Positions 6,800 through 14,263 are shown, numbered from the stretch's first letter. The stretch: DNA of 15,431 nt from DATKZB01 sp035528235 (GCA_035528235.1 DATKZB010000092.1:1-15431), one strand, 5' to 3'. Numbers and translations: made by a program. The notes: generated by a model from the sequence alone, not told the origin.

Positions 6800-7327
6800 C
6801 TACTTGGCGCCTTCGGTCTTGCCTTCAACGGGCTTGGGCCGCGGGGCGCGGACGTCGACGCGGACCGCCTTGCCGTCGACGATGGACACGGCCACCTGCT
6901 GGCCGACCTTGAGGTCCTCGAACTTGGCCTTCACGCGGGCCATGATGGTGGTGCTGTCGTCCACGGTGACGGTCTGCTCATCGCGCCTCCCCTTCAGGGT
7001 CAGCGTCTTGCCTTCGATCTTGGTGATCTCGCCGAAGAACCGCTTGTCGCCCTGGGTGATGCGGACGCGGTCGCCGACCTTGAGGTCGGCGAGTTTACGG
7101 GCGGCCTGGGTCGAGATCTCGGTCTTGTCGTCAACGGTTGCCTTGTGTTCGACGGGGTCGGTCCCGTCGCGCTTGACGGTAATCGTGAGGACCTTGCCCT
7201 CGATCTTCGTCAGTTCGCCCATGGTCGGCCTGGTGCGGGCGGGCCTTTCTCCCTCGGCAGCGTAAGCGGCAGCGCTCACGAACCCGATAACGGCTACAAC
7301 GGTCAGAATCGCCCCAAGACGTTTCAG
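6800..7327 (-). CDS. secreted DUF5666-like two-repeat beta protein
   Basis: Small exported protein of 175 aa with two copies of one module (about residues 36-95 and 98-160). Each begins GE(L/I)TKIEGK and then has xxTVDDxT and (A/E)DLKVG(D/Q)xV segments, as in DUF5666-type OB/beta-barrel repeats. Molecular function is unknown. The only nearby start that keeps the signal peptide is a CTG at 7327-7325, giving LKRLGAILTVVAVIGFVSAAAYAA. That is a textbook Sec signal ending AYA, with AAGGAGAAG just upstream. A GTG at 7279 is also in frame but would remove the signal peptide, and it has no ribosome binding site. A small hairpin (7341-7355) abuts the Shine-Dalgarno. The FAD oxidoreductase gene ends 101 bases upstream on the same strand. 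Confidence 0.72.
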   Translation of the reverse strand: MKRLGAILTVVAVIGFVSAAAYAAEGERPARTRPTMGELTKIEGKVLTITVKRDGTDPVEHKATVDDKTEISTQAARKLADLKVGDRVRITQGDKRFFGEITKIEGKTLTLKGRRDEQTVTVDDSTTIMARVKAKFEDLKVGQQVAVSIVDGKAVRVDVRAPRPKPVEGKTEGAK

Positions 7328-7340
7328 GTTTCTTCTCCTT

Positions 7341-7355
7341 GCCGCAGTCTGCGGC
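7341..7355 (-). promoter_or_regulatory. hairpin next to the ribosome binding site
   Basis: GCCGCA-GAC-TGCGGC on the minus strand, with the AAGGAG Shine-Dalgarno starting immediately after the right arm. It could be a terminator of the upstream gene or an element tuning initiation at the CTG. The 6-bp stem is short, and chance formation is possible at this GC content. The remaining bases to 7428 show nothing clear. Confidence 0.3.
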
Positions 7356-7428
7356 TGTTAGGGTTGTTCGCTGTTAGACGTACCCGGGCGACCGGTATTG
7401 CAGCCCTTTCGCCGGACGCCCCGGACGG

Positions 7429-9225
7429 TCACTTCCGTTCGGCCAGGACGGCCCGGGCGTGCCGGGCGTAATGGCCGCGAAGGTCGGCCGCGTACCGCTC
7501 GAGGACCTTGCGGCCGACGCCGTCGTGGTCGCCGCAGCGGTACAGCGCCCGTGCCACGACGAGTTCCCGGAGCGAGTCGTTTCGCGGCCGGGTCTCGGTG
7601 CCGCCGCCCACGGCGGCGATGCGCCGGGCCTCGTCGACCGTCGTCGTGGCGTACCCGGTCATGCCGGGCTTGGCCAGGAGGTCGGCCAGGGGCCTGGCGG
7701 CCCGTGTGTCGGCCAAGGCCTCCAGGGCCATCGCGCACGCCCGGTGATGCGAGAACTCCTTCGAGGCGTCCAGCAGGGCCACCTTCTCGAGAATGGGCTC
7801 CAGGGCCCCCGGGTCGCGCGTGCGGCCCAGCGCAATGATATACGAGTCAAGGGGGCTGATGCTCATGCCATACTGGCCCATGCCGACGTAGTTCCAGCCC
7901 TTGTCGAATGCCCCGGCGCTGCGGACCGCCGCGGCCAGGGTCTCGGCCCCCGTCGGGTCGCGCATCATGCCCAGGATGTGGGCGTAGGCCAGGCGGGCGT
8001 CGCCGTCGGCCTTGGCGTACGCCTGGCGCAAGAGGGGCAGGGCCGTCTCGGGCTGCGACAGGATGACGGCGAGTTCCTGGTGCCCCTTCTCGACGTTGCG
8101 GACGGCCTCGGCCACGCGCTCCTTCGGCAGGGGGAACGAATCCTTGTGCCCCAGGACCTCCTTGGGCAGGCACCCGATCTGGACGAGGTGCTGCTGGACG
8201 CCAGCCAGGTCGGCGTTGCGGACGCTGGCGGCGCTGGCGGCCGCCGTGGCCGCAATCACCCCCGCCGCGTACCCCTGGTTTTGCACGTCGGGCTGCATGC
8301 GGATGACGGGCACGGCGTCGCGATGGGCGCTGGCGCCCAGGCCCGTCACCAGGATGCCGTCGAGGCCCTTGGGCACCAGGGCCCTCAGGGGCACGTACAC
8401 GGTCATCCCCTCGCGGCCGGGCGGCCGCAGCAGAAAGATCGGGTGCACCGTGAACCCGTGGCTGTCGAAGTCGCTCTGGTGCATCGAGACCGTGTCGGGC
8501 CAGGTCCGGTCGAGGATCATGTCCATGGGCGTCAGGGTCACGTCGCCGACGATGCGTCGCCGCTCGCGGGTATCGACCAGTTGGCCCAGGTCGTACGCGT
8601 CGGCAAATTTGCCGCGGGCGTACACAAAGAGGTGCCAGAAGTCGACCACGTCGGTGTCGTCGGCGAACATGTAATCGGTGTTGGTGTACCCGGCCCCGAG
8701 TGTGATGGGCGGCAGGCCGGCGCCCTGGACGCCGACGTGTTCGCCGCTGGTGTAGGAGGTCTCGGCCCCGGCCGCCGCCGCGACGTCGGCGTTGCCGGTC
8801 GCATCGACGACCGTCTTGGCCAGCACCACGCCGCGCCCCGCCGGCGTCGCCACGATGGCGCCCCGGACGACGCCGCCTTCGACCAGGGCCCCGCACCCGA
8901 GGCACCCGAACCAGATGTCGGCCCCGGCCTCGCGGTTGGCCTGCCGCCAGTACTCGGCCTTTCCGATGCCCCAGACGCGAGCGCCGATGGCCTCGGTGCC
9001 CTTGTCGGCCTCGGCCGTGAACCCTCCGCGGTAGCCGTGGTAGTACTTGGTAATCATGCCGAGGGTGCCCACGCCGCCCGTCGACCCGCCCACGACCACC
9101 ACGTCGACGTCGCCGGCCACCGGGATGTCGCGGGCCGACTCGGTCACCCGCGTCGCGGCCGCCGCCGGGGCGCCCGCCGCGACCAGAACCATCCCGAACA
9201 GGACCGCCAGGAGCAGGCAGTTCAC
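7429..9225 (-). CDS. exported FAD-dependent oxidoreductase with helical-repeat tail, Rossmann entry apparently truncated
   Basis: Predicted flavoprotein of the FAD_oxidored type, 598 aa. Signal peptide 1-24 (MNCLLLAVLFGMVLVAAGAP...). DVVVVGGSTGGV (41-52) is the beta-1/glycine loop. The body carries ADIWFGCLGCGALV (102-115), VVDATGNADVAAAAGAE (139-155) and, near 288-325, ILVTGLGASAHRD with QGYAAGVIAA, the usual end of the FAD domain. A HEAT-like alpha-helical region follows (about 370-598). Directly after GGSTGGV the protein runs into GTLGMITKYYHGYRGGFT. In relatives as I remember them, this part follows a helix and strand (AAIAAAREGA...VLVVE...LGG) that are absent here, so about 25 residues seem to be missing in frame. 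The GTG start has a strong AAGGAGG (9230-9236). Substrate is unknown. If the deletion is real, FAD binding is doubtful. Confidence 0.83.
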   Translation of the reverse strand: MNCLLLAVLFGMVLVAAGAPAAAATRVTESARDIPVAGDVDVVVVGGSTGGVGTLGMITKYYHGYRGGFTAEADKGTEAIGARVWGIGKAEYWRQANREAGADIWFGCLGCGALVEGGVVRGAIVATPAGRGVVLAKTVVDATGNADVAAAAGAETSYTSGEHVGVQGAGLPPITLGAGYTNTDYMFADDTDVVDFWHLFVYARGKFADAYDLGQLVDTRERRRIVGDVTLTPMDMILDRTWPDTVSMHQSDFDSHGFTVHPIFLLRPPGREGMTVYVPLRALVPKGLDGILVTGLGASAHRDAVPVIRMQPDVQNQGYAAGVIAATAAASAASVRNADLAGVQQHLVQIGCLPKEVLGHKDSFPLPKERVAEAVRNVEKGHQELAVILSQPETALPLLRQAYAKADGDARLAYAHILGMMRDPTGAETLAAAVRSAGAFDKGWNYVGMGQYGMSISPLDSYIIALGRTRDPGALEPILEKVALLDASKEFSHHRACAMALEALADTRAARPLADLLAKPGMTGYATTTVDEARRIAAVGGGTETRPRNDSLRELVVARALYRCGDHDGVGRKVLERYAADLRGHYARHARAVLAERK

Positions 9226-9324
9226 GGGGCCTCCTTCCGGACACGTGCTCGTCTGTGGCGCGGCAGCTCGCCCAAGGCGGGCAGGCTCCGGGAAGGCCGG
9301 TGCGCGGCAAGCAGCGTTGCAGGA

Positions 9325-9549
9325 TCAGAGCAGGGCGGCGAACTCCTCCACCGTGAGCCCCGCCTCGCGGATGATGGCGCGCAGGGTACCCTTGGCCAGT
9401 TCCCGATGGTCCGGCACGGTCAGGCGGCGGTGGGGCGGCGTGGCGCGCCGCAGAATCATGTGGCTGCCGGTCTGGTGATCGAGTTCGTACCCGATCTTGC
9501 CCAGCGCCCGGGCCGCGTCGCGGCCGGAGACGACTGGCAGTCTGGTCAC
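9325..9549 (-). CDS. hicA: HicA-type toxin (YcfA/dsRBD-fold mRNA interferase)
   Basis: Toxin of 74 aa that, in this family, binds and cuts mRNA. The conserved core is visible: LPVVSGRDAARALGKIGYEL (4-23), GSHMILRR with the catalytic histidine (His30), then VPDHRELAKGTLRAIIREAGL near the end. The start is a GTG that overlaps the hicB stop by four bases (GTGA), so the two genes are coupled. The stop at 9325 is followed by 99 bases with only weak hairpins before the oxidoreductase gene. Both catalytic and C-terminal motifs are intact. Confidence 0.9.
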   Translation of the reverse strand: MTRLPVVSGRDAARALGKIGYELDHQTGSHMILRRATPPHRRLTVPDHRELAKGTLRAIIREAGLTVEEFAALL

Positions 9550-9758
9550 AGTTCCACCTCGACCACTTCCTCGCTGATGGCGGGCGGAACGGGTTCCCCG
9601 TGCTTGCGAAGACTGGCAACGTACCCGGCAGCCGCGTCCCGGATGTTCGCGAGCGCCTCCTGGCGCGTCTTGCCCTGCGAGACGCAGCCGGGCAGCGTCG
9701 GACACGTGGCCACGAAGACCCCGTCTTCATCCTGCTCGATGACCACTCGCAGTTTCAT
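9546..9758 (-). CDS. hicB: HicB-type antitoxin
   Basis: Antitoxin of 70 aa with the HicB partial RNase H-like fold: MKLRVVIEQDEDGVFVATCP (1-20), TLPGCVSQGKTRQEALANIRDA (21-42), and a short acidic C-terminus. It would bind and neutralise HicA. The usual C-terminal DNA-binding helix-turn-helix or ribbon domain is absent or very short, so autoregulation of this pair is unclear. GGAG lies 7 bases before the ATG. Antitoxin precedes toxin, as in many hicBA loci. Confidence 0.9.
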   Translation of the reverse strand: MKLRVVIEQDEDGVFVATCPTLPGCVSQGKTRQEALANIRDAAAGYVASLRKHGEPVPPAISEEVVEVEL

Positions 9759-9834
9759 GAGGCGTCTCCAGGACCCCTTTTCAGCATAGCAGGCCGGCCG
9801 CAGACCGACAAGGCGAAACGGGCCCGGCAGGCCG

Positions 9835-11376
9835 TTACTCCCGCCACTCGAACGGCCGCGGGGCGATGAGGTACAGACGCCGCACGGCCACGTTCGCCAG
9901 CAGGCCCAGCGCCAGGAACGAACTGCCGAGGCTCGACCCGCCGTAACTCATCAGCGGCAGCGGGATACCCGTAATCGGCATCAGGCCGATGCTCATCGCC
10001 ATGTTCAGGAATCCCTGGGCCGCCACCAGCGCCACCACGCCCACCACCAGAAGTTTGCCATACGGTTCGGTGGTCGAGAAACTCACGTCGACGCCCAGCA
10101 GGCATATCAGGCCGTACAGAACCACCACCCCTGCCGCACCCACGAAACCGAACTGCTCGGCCAGCGTCGGGTACAAAAAGTCGGTGTGGGCCTCGGGCAG
10201 AAACCCGTACCGGGTCTGCGTGCCGCTGAGCCACCCGCGGCCCGTCAGGCCGCCCGACCCCACCGCCACCTTGGCCTGGAACAACTGGTGCCCGTAATTG
10301 TCCAGCAGGCTACCGAAGAAGAACCGCAGGGCGTCGAAACTCTTCGGGCCGGGTCCCTTGTCGAGCGCCCCGAACAGGGCCTCGCGGGCCTCGACGAACT
10401 CGGGCTTGTCGGTGCCCCACGAGACCCGCGTCGCCAGCCGCCACAGCCGGAACCGCCACATGCCCGTCACCTCGCGCACCAGGTCGGCCTTTTCCTGGTC
10501 GGATAGGCGGGCGCGGCGCGGCAGGGGGGCGGCGACGGGGGCGCTCGCGCGCCCATCGGGCGTCTGCTTCTCGACCGCCGGCGCGTCGGCGGCCTCCGGG
10601 CCGGCATCATTCGGCTCGGCGCCGTTGGCGGCGATCGGCCGGGCGAGGGCAAAGTGCATCCGCTCGGCGCAGCCGTTCAGCAGCCACGAATCGATCCGCA
10701 TCCGCTGGTACCCGCGCATCGAGGAGTAGAAGACCGGCACCATGGCCAGGCCCATCGCGATGATGGCCAGCAGGTGCTTGGCCCGCGCGCCGGCGGCGAA
10801 CAGCATCAGGAACAGCACCGGCAGGAACAGCATGGCCGTCCCCAGGTCGGGCTGATACAGAATGAGCGCCGTCGGCACCAGGGCCATGACAAACGGCACC
10901 AGCAGCCCCCGGAACGTCCGGTAGTTCTTGCGGAACCGCAGGTAATACGCCAGCGACATGATGAACGCGATCTTCATGATCTCCGACGGCTGAAGTTTCA
11001 CGCTCGTGCCCGGAATGCTGATCCACGAGTACGCGTGGTTAATCGGGTACACGAACCCCGGTATCCGGACGCCGGCGTACCGCATCCCCGCCAGCGCCAC
11101 CAGCGACACCAGGCCCGCCGCGTACAGCGCGTAACTGTACTTGGCCAGCCGGACGTAACTGGGAACCAGCGCCGCCAGGAAGACGAGCATGGCGGCCCCC
11201 AGCCACGCCACCTGCTTGCCGGCCAGGGTCGACCAGAACGGGTCCCCCTCGCCGCCGGAGGTGGCCGCATAGATGCCCGCGACCCCCAGCCCCGACAGGG
11301 CCAGGGCCGCCATCAGCAGCAGCCATGGGAACCGGTAGAAGTAGTCGCTTCGCAGCACGCGTCGCCCCAAAAACAC
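9835..11376 (-). CDS. rodA: RodA-type SEDS peptidoglycan glycosyltransferase with an enlarged loop
   Basis: Polytopic membrane protein of 513 aa; RodA/FtsW proteins polymerise lipid II with a class B PBP. Conserved blocks are KLQPSE (127-132), YQPDLGT (174-180), YQRMRI (223-228), QAKVAVGSGGLTGRGW (367-382), GTQT and FLPEAHTDFLY (392-402), and the C-terminal GIPLPLMSYGGSS. Typical RodA proteins are about 370-420 aa. Here about 120 extra residues (roughly 232-358) lie between the YQRMRI segment and GHQLFQ, in the large outer loop. The insert is rich in Ala, Pro and charges, with two possible helices (LSDQEKADLVREVTGMWRFR and around 325-340). The start is uncertain: GTG 11376 has a poor ribosome site, and GTG 11358 is an alternative. 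No mreBCD or PBP2 gene is adjacent. Confidence 0.9.
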   Translation of the reverse strand: MFLGRRVLRSDYFYRFPWLLLMAALALSGLGVAGIYAATSGGEGDPFWSTLAGKQVAWLGAAMLVFLAALVPSYVRLAKYSYALYAAGLVSLVALAGMRYAGVRIPGFVYPINHAYSWISIPGTSVKLQPSEIMKIAFIMSLAYYLRFRKNYRTFRGLLVPFVMALVPTALILYQPDLGTAMLFLPVLFLMLFAAGARAKHLLAIIAMGLAMVPVFYSSMRGYQRMRIDSWLLNGCAERMHFALARPIAANGAEPNDAGPEAADAPAVEKQTPDGRASAPVAAPLPRRARLSDQEKADLVREVTGMWRFRLWRLATRVSWGTDKPEFVEAREALFGALDKGPGPKSFDALRFFFGSLLDNYGHQLFQAKVAVGSGGLTGRGWLSGTQTRYGFLPEAHTDFLYPTLAEQFGFVGAAGVVVLYGLICLLGVDVSFSTTEPYGKLLVVGVVALVAAQGFLNMAMSIGLMPITGIPLPLMSYGGSSLGSSFLALGLLANVAVRRLYLIAPRPFEWRE

Positions 11377-11393
11377 GCCGCCCGAAAGCCGCC

Positions 11394-11423
11394 TTGTTGA
11401 ACCTCGGGCCCGGAGAGTATAAT
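11394..11423. promoter_or_regulatory. candidate bidirectional promoter between rodA and the lipoprotein-TPR operon
   Basis: On the plus strand, TATAAT (11418-11423) is a perfect -10 with TTGTTG 18 bases, or TTGAAC 15 bases, upstream. On the minus strand the same bases read TATACT (11421-11416), a good -10 for rodA about 40 bases before its start. Overlapping -10 boxes from sequence symmetry are a known basis of divergent transcription. No clear minus-strand -35 is seen. Confidence 0.55.
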
Positions 11424-11471
11424 GGCTGCCCGGCCGTGCGGCCAGAGATTCGCGCGAAAGGTCAGCCAGGC

Positions 11472-12347
11472 GTGCAACCGAGGGGACATCCCGACCAGGG
11501 CAAACGCCCCCGCCTCCCGCCGTGGGCCGCCGGGGCCCTGGCCGCGCTGGCGGCGCTCGTGGCCGTCGCAGCCGGGTGTTCGCGTGTCGACCTGCTTAAG
11601 TCGCGCCTCGACGCCATCGAAGACGACGCCGCACGACGCATCGTCCGCGATGCCATCTGGGCACACGGCTCCGTCTACCGCTGGGCCGGCTGCCGGGCCC
11701 TGCGGGCCGACGTCGTCCGGACCGAGCATCGGCCCCTCGGCGACACCGACGCCCGCGAGACCTGGGTCGCGGACCCGTGCACCGGCGCGTTCCGCATCGA
11801 GTCGCCCGCACGCCGCGAGGTGGCGACGTTCGACGGCCTGGCCCTGCGCATCTTCCGCGACGGCCGCGAGACGGCCGACCTGGAGGCCCGCGGCCGCGCC
11901 GTGGGCAACGCGAGGCTCGTCCAGGAACTGCTGGCGATGCCGGTGAGCCTTGCGGCACCGGGCTGCGAGGTCTCTTACGTCGGCACGCGGGTGGGGCCCG
12001 GCGACGCGCGCACCTGGCAGTGCCTGCTGGTCGGCTATGGGCCGCAGACCGGTCACTCGCCCGACGACCGGGCCGTCGTCGAAATCCGAAAGGGCACCGA
12101 CCGCGTCGAGGCCGTCCTGGTCCGGTGGTCCGAGTGGCCGTTCTTCGGCCGGCGGATGCGCGTCGAGATGGACGACTGGCGCCCGGTTGACGGACCGGCC
12201 GCCGACGGGCCCGTCGTCAGCCGGCGATGGCGGTTCATCCCCATCGACGAGTCGGGCGAGCCCACGGGGCCCGCCAGGTACACGCTGCGCCTGGAGCGCG
12301 TCGAGACGATGGCCGCCGTCGGCCCGGAGACGTTCTCCCGGCCGTAG
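11472..12347 (+). CDS. putative lipoprotein, unknown function
   Basis: Lipoprotein of 291 aa that I do not recognise. The signal is LPPWAAGALAALAALVAVAA, followed by lipobox AAGC with Cys36. The mature part looks beta-rich, with alternating blocks such as RETWVADPCTGAFRIESPAR and RRMRVEMDDWRPVDG. This is loosely like LolA/LppX-type lipid-binding lipoproteins, but the resemblance is weak. I chose GTG 11472 because GAAAGG (11456-11461) lies 10 bases upstream; GTG 11436 is an alternative closer to the promoter. The TPR gene starts 26 bases after its stop, so the two form an operon. Expression is probably from the divergent promoter shared with rodA, which hints at an envelope role. Confidence 0.68.
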   Translation: MQPRGHPDQGKRPRLPPWAAGALAALAALVAVAAGCSRVDLLKSRLDAIEDDAARRIVRDAIWAHGSVYRWAGCRALRADVVRTEHRPLGDTDARETWVADPCTGAFRIESPARREVATFDGLALRIFRDGRETADLEARGRAVGNARLVQELLAMPVSLAAPGCEVSYVGTRVGPGDARTWQCLLVGYGPQTGHSPDDRAVVEIRKGTDRVEAVLVRWSEWPFFGRRMRVEMDDWRPVDGPAADGPVVSRRWRFIPIDESGEPTGPARYTLRLERVETMAAVGPETFSRP

Positions 12348-12373
12348 CGCGACCAGCAAGGATGTGAAGCCGA

Positions 12374-14116
12374 ATGGACGACTGGCAGGATCCCGAAGAG
12401 TTTCTCGAGCAGGCCGACCGTCTTCTGGAAGAGGGGGCGTACGAGCACGCCCTGTCGGCCTGTCGCCGGGCGATCAGCGCTTCCCCCGACTCGGCCGAGG
12501 CCCACGCCCTGGCCGGCCGGTGCCTGGCGTACCTGAACCGCGTCGACGAGGCCGAGCGGGCACTGCTTGCCTCGCTCGACATCGACCGCGACTGCGTTGA
12601 CGCGTGGTTCGGCCTGGCGTTCGTCTCGTGGCTCCGGGCCGACGACCGCGAGGCCCTCGGCCACCTGGAGCGGGCCCGGCGCCTCGCCCCGGACGACGAG
12701 GCCGTCCTGGCCCAACTCATCGGGGCCCACGGCAACGTCGGCCGATTCGACGAGGCCGAACGCCTCTACGCCGAGGCCATCGACCTGCACCCCGACTCGG
12801 CCGAAATCCCTTACCAGTGGGGCCTGATCCTCTTTCGCCAGGGACGCTACGACCAGGCCCTCGACGTCTGGCAGCGCGCCGCCGACAACGACGACGAGTA
12901 CCCCGAACTCCACCTCTCCATGGCCCGGGCCTGTGCCGCCCGGGGCGACCTCGACCGCGCCTACGACGAACTCCGCCGCGAACTCGACCTGTACCCCGAC
13001 TCGCGCGAGGCCCGCCTCGCCATGGCCGGGTACCACGTCCAGCACGGCAAGCCGAAACAGGCCCTGGCCCTGTACCGCGACCTCCTGGCCGAGGCCGAAG
13101 ACGATTCGCGCGTCCATCTCGACCTGGGCATCGCCCAGATGCGCCTGGGCCAGAACGCCAAGGCCCGCAAACACCTGTTGCGGGCGCTGGAACTGAGCCC
13201 CTCGGACCCGCTCATCCTGTCGCACCTCTCCAGCGCCGGCCGCACCAAGTCCGACACCACCCGGGCCACGCGAGTGCTGCGCCGCGCGCTTCGCGAAGAA
13301 CCCCACCGCGACGAACTCTACCGCAACCTCTCGGCCCTGTTCGCCGGCGACGGCCGATTCGACGAGGCCGAAGAACAACTCCGCCAGGCCATGGCCTTCT
13401 CCGGCCGCGCCCACGAACTCGAGAACGATCTGGGCGTCCTCCTGGCCATCCAGGGCAAGTTCGACGAGGCCCGCGAGGCCATCGACCGGGGCCTCAGGCG
13501 CCGGCCCGACGACGTCCCCCTGCTCGTGAACCGCGCCCTCATCGAGGCCGACCTCGGCCGCCGAGACGATGCCCTCGCCCGGCTGACCGACCTCGCGCGC
13601 ATCCATCCCGACGACCTCGACGTCCTCGGGAACCTCTCCTCCGTCCTCCTGGAGGTCGGCCGCGTCGAGGAATCGCTGGCCATGGCCCAGCGGATGTGCC
13701 GGCGGGCGTCGTTCGACCCGCGCGGCTACTACCTGACGGGCCGGGCCTTGTACGACCTGGGGCGGTACGAACAGGCCGAGAGGGCCCTCGACCGGGCCGC
13801 ACACCTCGACCCGACGCAGGTCGACACGGCCATCGCCCTGGGCATGTGTTACGCCGCCCTCGGCCGGACCGACGATTGCCGCGACGCCTTCGAGCGGGCC
13901 AGGCACCTCGCCCCGAACGACCCCGACGTCCTCTACAACCTGGGCTTGGCGTACGAAGACACGCTGGCCGCCGGCGACGAGGCCGTCACGGCCGCCGATG
14001 CCGCCGCCCTGTACCGACGCGTCCTCGAACTGGCCCCCTCGTACCAGGCGGCCCGCACCCGCCTCGACGCCCTCGCCCGCCCGCCCGACGACGCGCCCGG
14101 CAAGCCGGGCGGCTAA
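12374..14116 (+). CDS. long TPR-repeat protein
   Basis: Protein of 580 aa made almost wholly of about 15 tetratricopeptide repeats, starting at residue 8 (LEEGAYEHALSACRRAISASP) and continuing with the usual 34-residue period (for example GRFDEAERLYAEAIDLHPDS, GRYDQALDVWQRAADNDDEY, GRYEQAERALDRAAHLDP). No signal peptide or membrane segment is present, so it is probably a cytoplasmic scaffold for protein-protein contacts. AAGGA (12358-12362) lies 11 bases before the ATG. The partner is unknown; the operon with a lipoprotein suggests envelope assembly or regulation. The last codons (ending APGKPGG) and the TAA are encoded by the first unit of the downstream REP array, so the C-terminus was set by that repeat. 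Confidence 0.9.
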   Translation: MDDWQDPEEFLEQADRLLEEGAYEHALSACRRAISASPDSAEAHALAGRCLAYLNRVDEAERALLASLDIDRDCVDAWFGLAFVSWLRADDREALGHLERARRLAPDDEAVLAQLIGAHGNVGRFDEAERLYAEAIDLHPDSAEIPYQWGLILFRQGRYDQALDVWQRAADNDDEYPELHLSMARACAARGDLDRAYDELRRELDLYPDSREARLAMAGYHVQHGKPKQALALYRDLLAEAEDDSRVHLDLGIAQMRLGQNAKARKHLLRALELSPSDPLILSHLSSAGRTKSDTTRATRVLRRALREEPHRDELYRNLSALFAGDGRFDEAEEQLRQAMAFSGRAHELENDLGVLLAIQGKFDEAREAIDRGLRRRPDDVPLLVNRALIEADLGRRDDALARLTDLARIHPDDLDVLGNLSSVLLEVGRVEESLAMAQRMCRRASFDPRGYYLTGRALYDLGRYEQAERALDRAAHLDPTQVDTAIALGMCYAALGRTDDCRDAFERARHLAPNDPDVLYNLGLAYEDTLAAGDEAVTAADAAALYRRVLELAPSYQAARTRLDALARPPDDAPGKPGG

Positions 14117-14135
14117 CACGGCGGCGCTCAACAAC
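14091..14135 (+). repeat. REP array unit 1 (45 bp)
   Basis: First copy of a 45-bp unit, repeated exactly at 14136-14180. It contains a 7-bp hairpin, CGCCCGG-CAAG-CCGGGCG (14094-14111), followed by GCTAACAC. It overlaps the end of the TPR gene and supplies its stop codon. Confidence 0.85.
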
Positions 14136-14180
14136 ACGCGCCCGGCAAGCCGGGCGGCTAACACGGCGGCGCTCAACAAC
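14136..14180 (+). repeat. REP array unit 2 (45 bp, identical to unit 1)
   Basis: All 45 bases are identical to unit 1, which suggests recent duplication. It directly abuts unit 1 with no spacer. Confidence 0.85.
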
Positions 14181-14231
14181 ATGCGCCCAGCGCCTGTTAG
14201 CCGCGGGGCTTGCCCCGCGCGTCACAACAAC
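14181..14231 (-). repeat. REP array unit 3, inverted and diverged
   Basis: Carries the hairpin in the opposite orientation: TGTTAGC precedes CGCGGGG-CTTG-CCCCGCG (14202-14219). Compared with units 1 and 2 in the same orientation (CGCCCGG-CTTG-CCGGGCG), two stem bases changed on each side in a compensating way, so the stem is kept. Confidence 0.75.
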
Positions 14232-14263
14232 ACGCGCCCGGCAAGCCGGGCGGCTAACACGGC
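14232..14263 (+). repeat. REP array unit 4 (partial)
   Basis: Matches the first 32 bases of units 1 and 2, then diverges (AACGTG in place of GGCGCT). It closes the array before the hairpin at 14271-14292. Confidence 0.75.

Noticed and set aside
9550..9705. N-terminal extension of HicA upstream of the GTG
   Set aside because: This stretch is out-of-frame hicB; the GTGA overlap and family length place the start at 9549.
7459..9789. 776-codon open frame on the plus strand
   Set aside because: Lies antisense to the FAD oxidoreductase and hicBA genes; composition is His/Arg/Gly/Pro-rich with no domain, as expected from GC bias.
11422..11946. open frame starting at the ATG that overlaps TATAAT
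   Set aside because: Wrong frame for the lipoprotein; Arg/Pro-rich with no signal or motif, and the ATG is inside the -10 box.
12053..14182. 709-codon open frame on the minus strand
   Set aside because: Antisense to the TPR gene; its repetitive Gly/Val/Ala sequence mirrors the TPR repeats.
14091..14263. possible CRISPR array
   Set aside because: Units abut directly with no unique spacers, one unit is inverted, and no cas gene is nearby; it fits a REP array.
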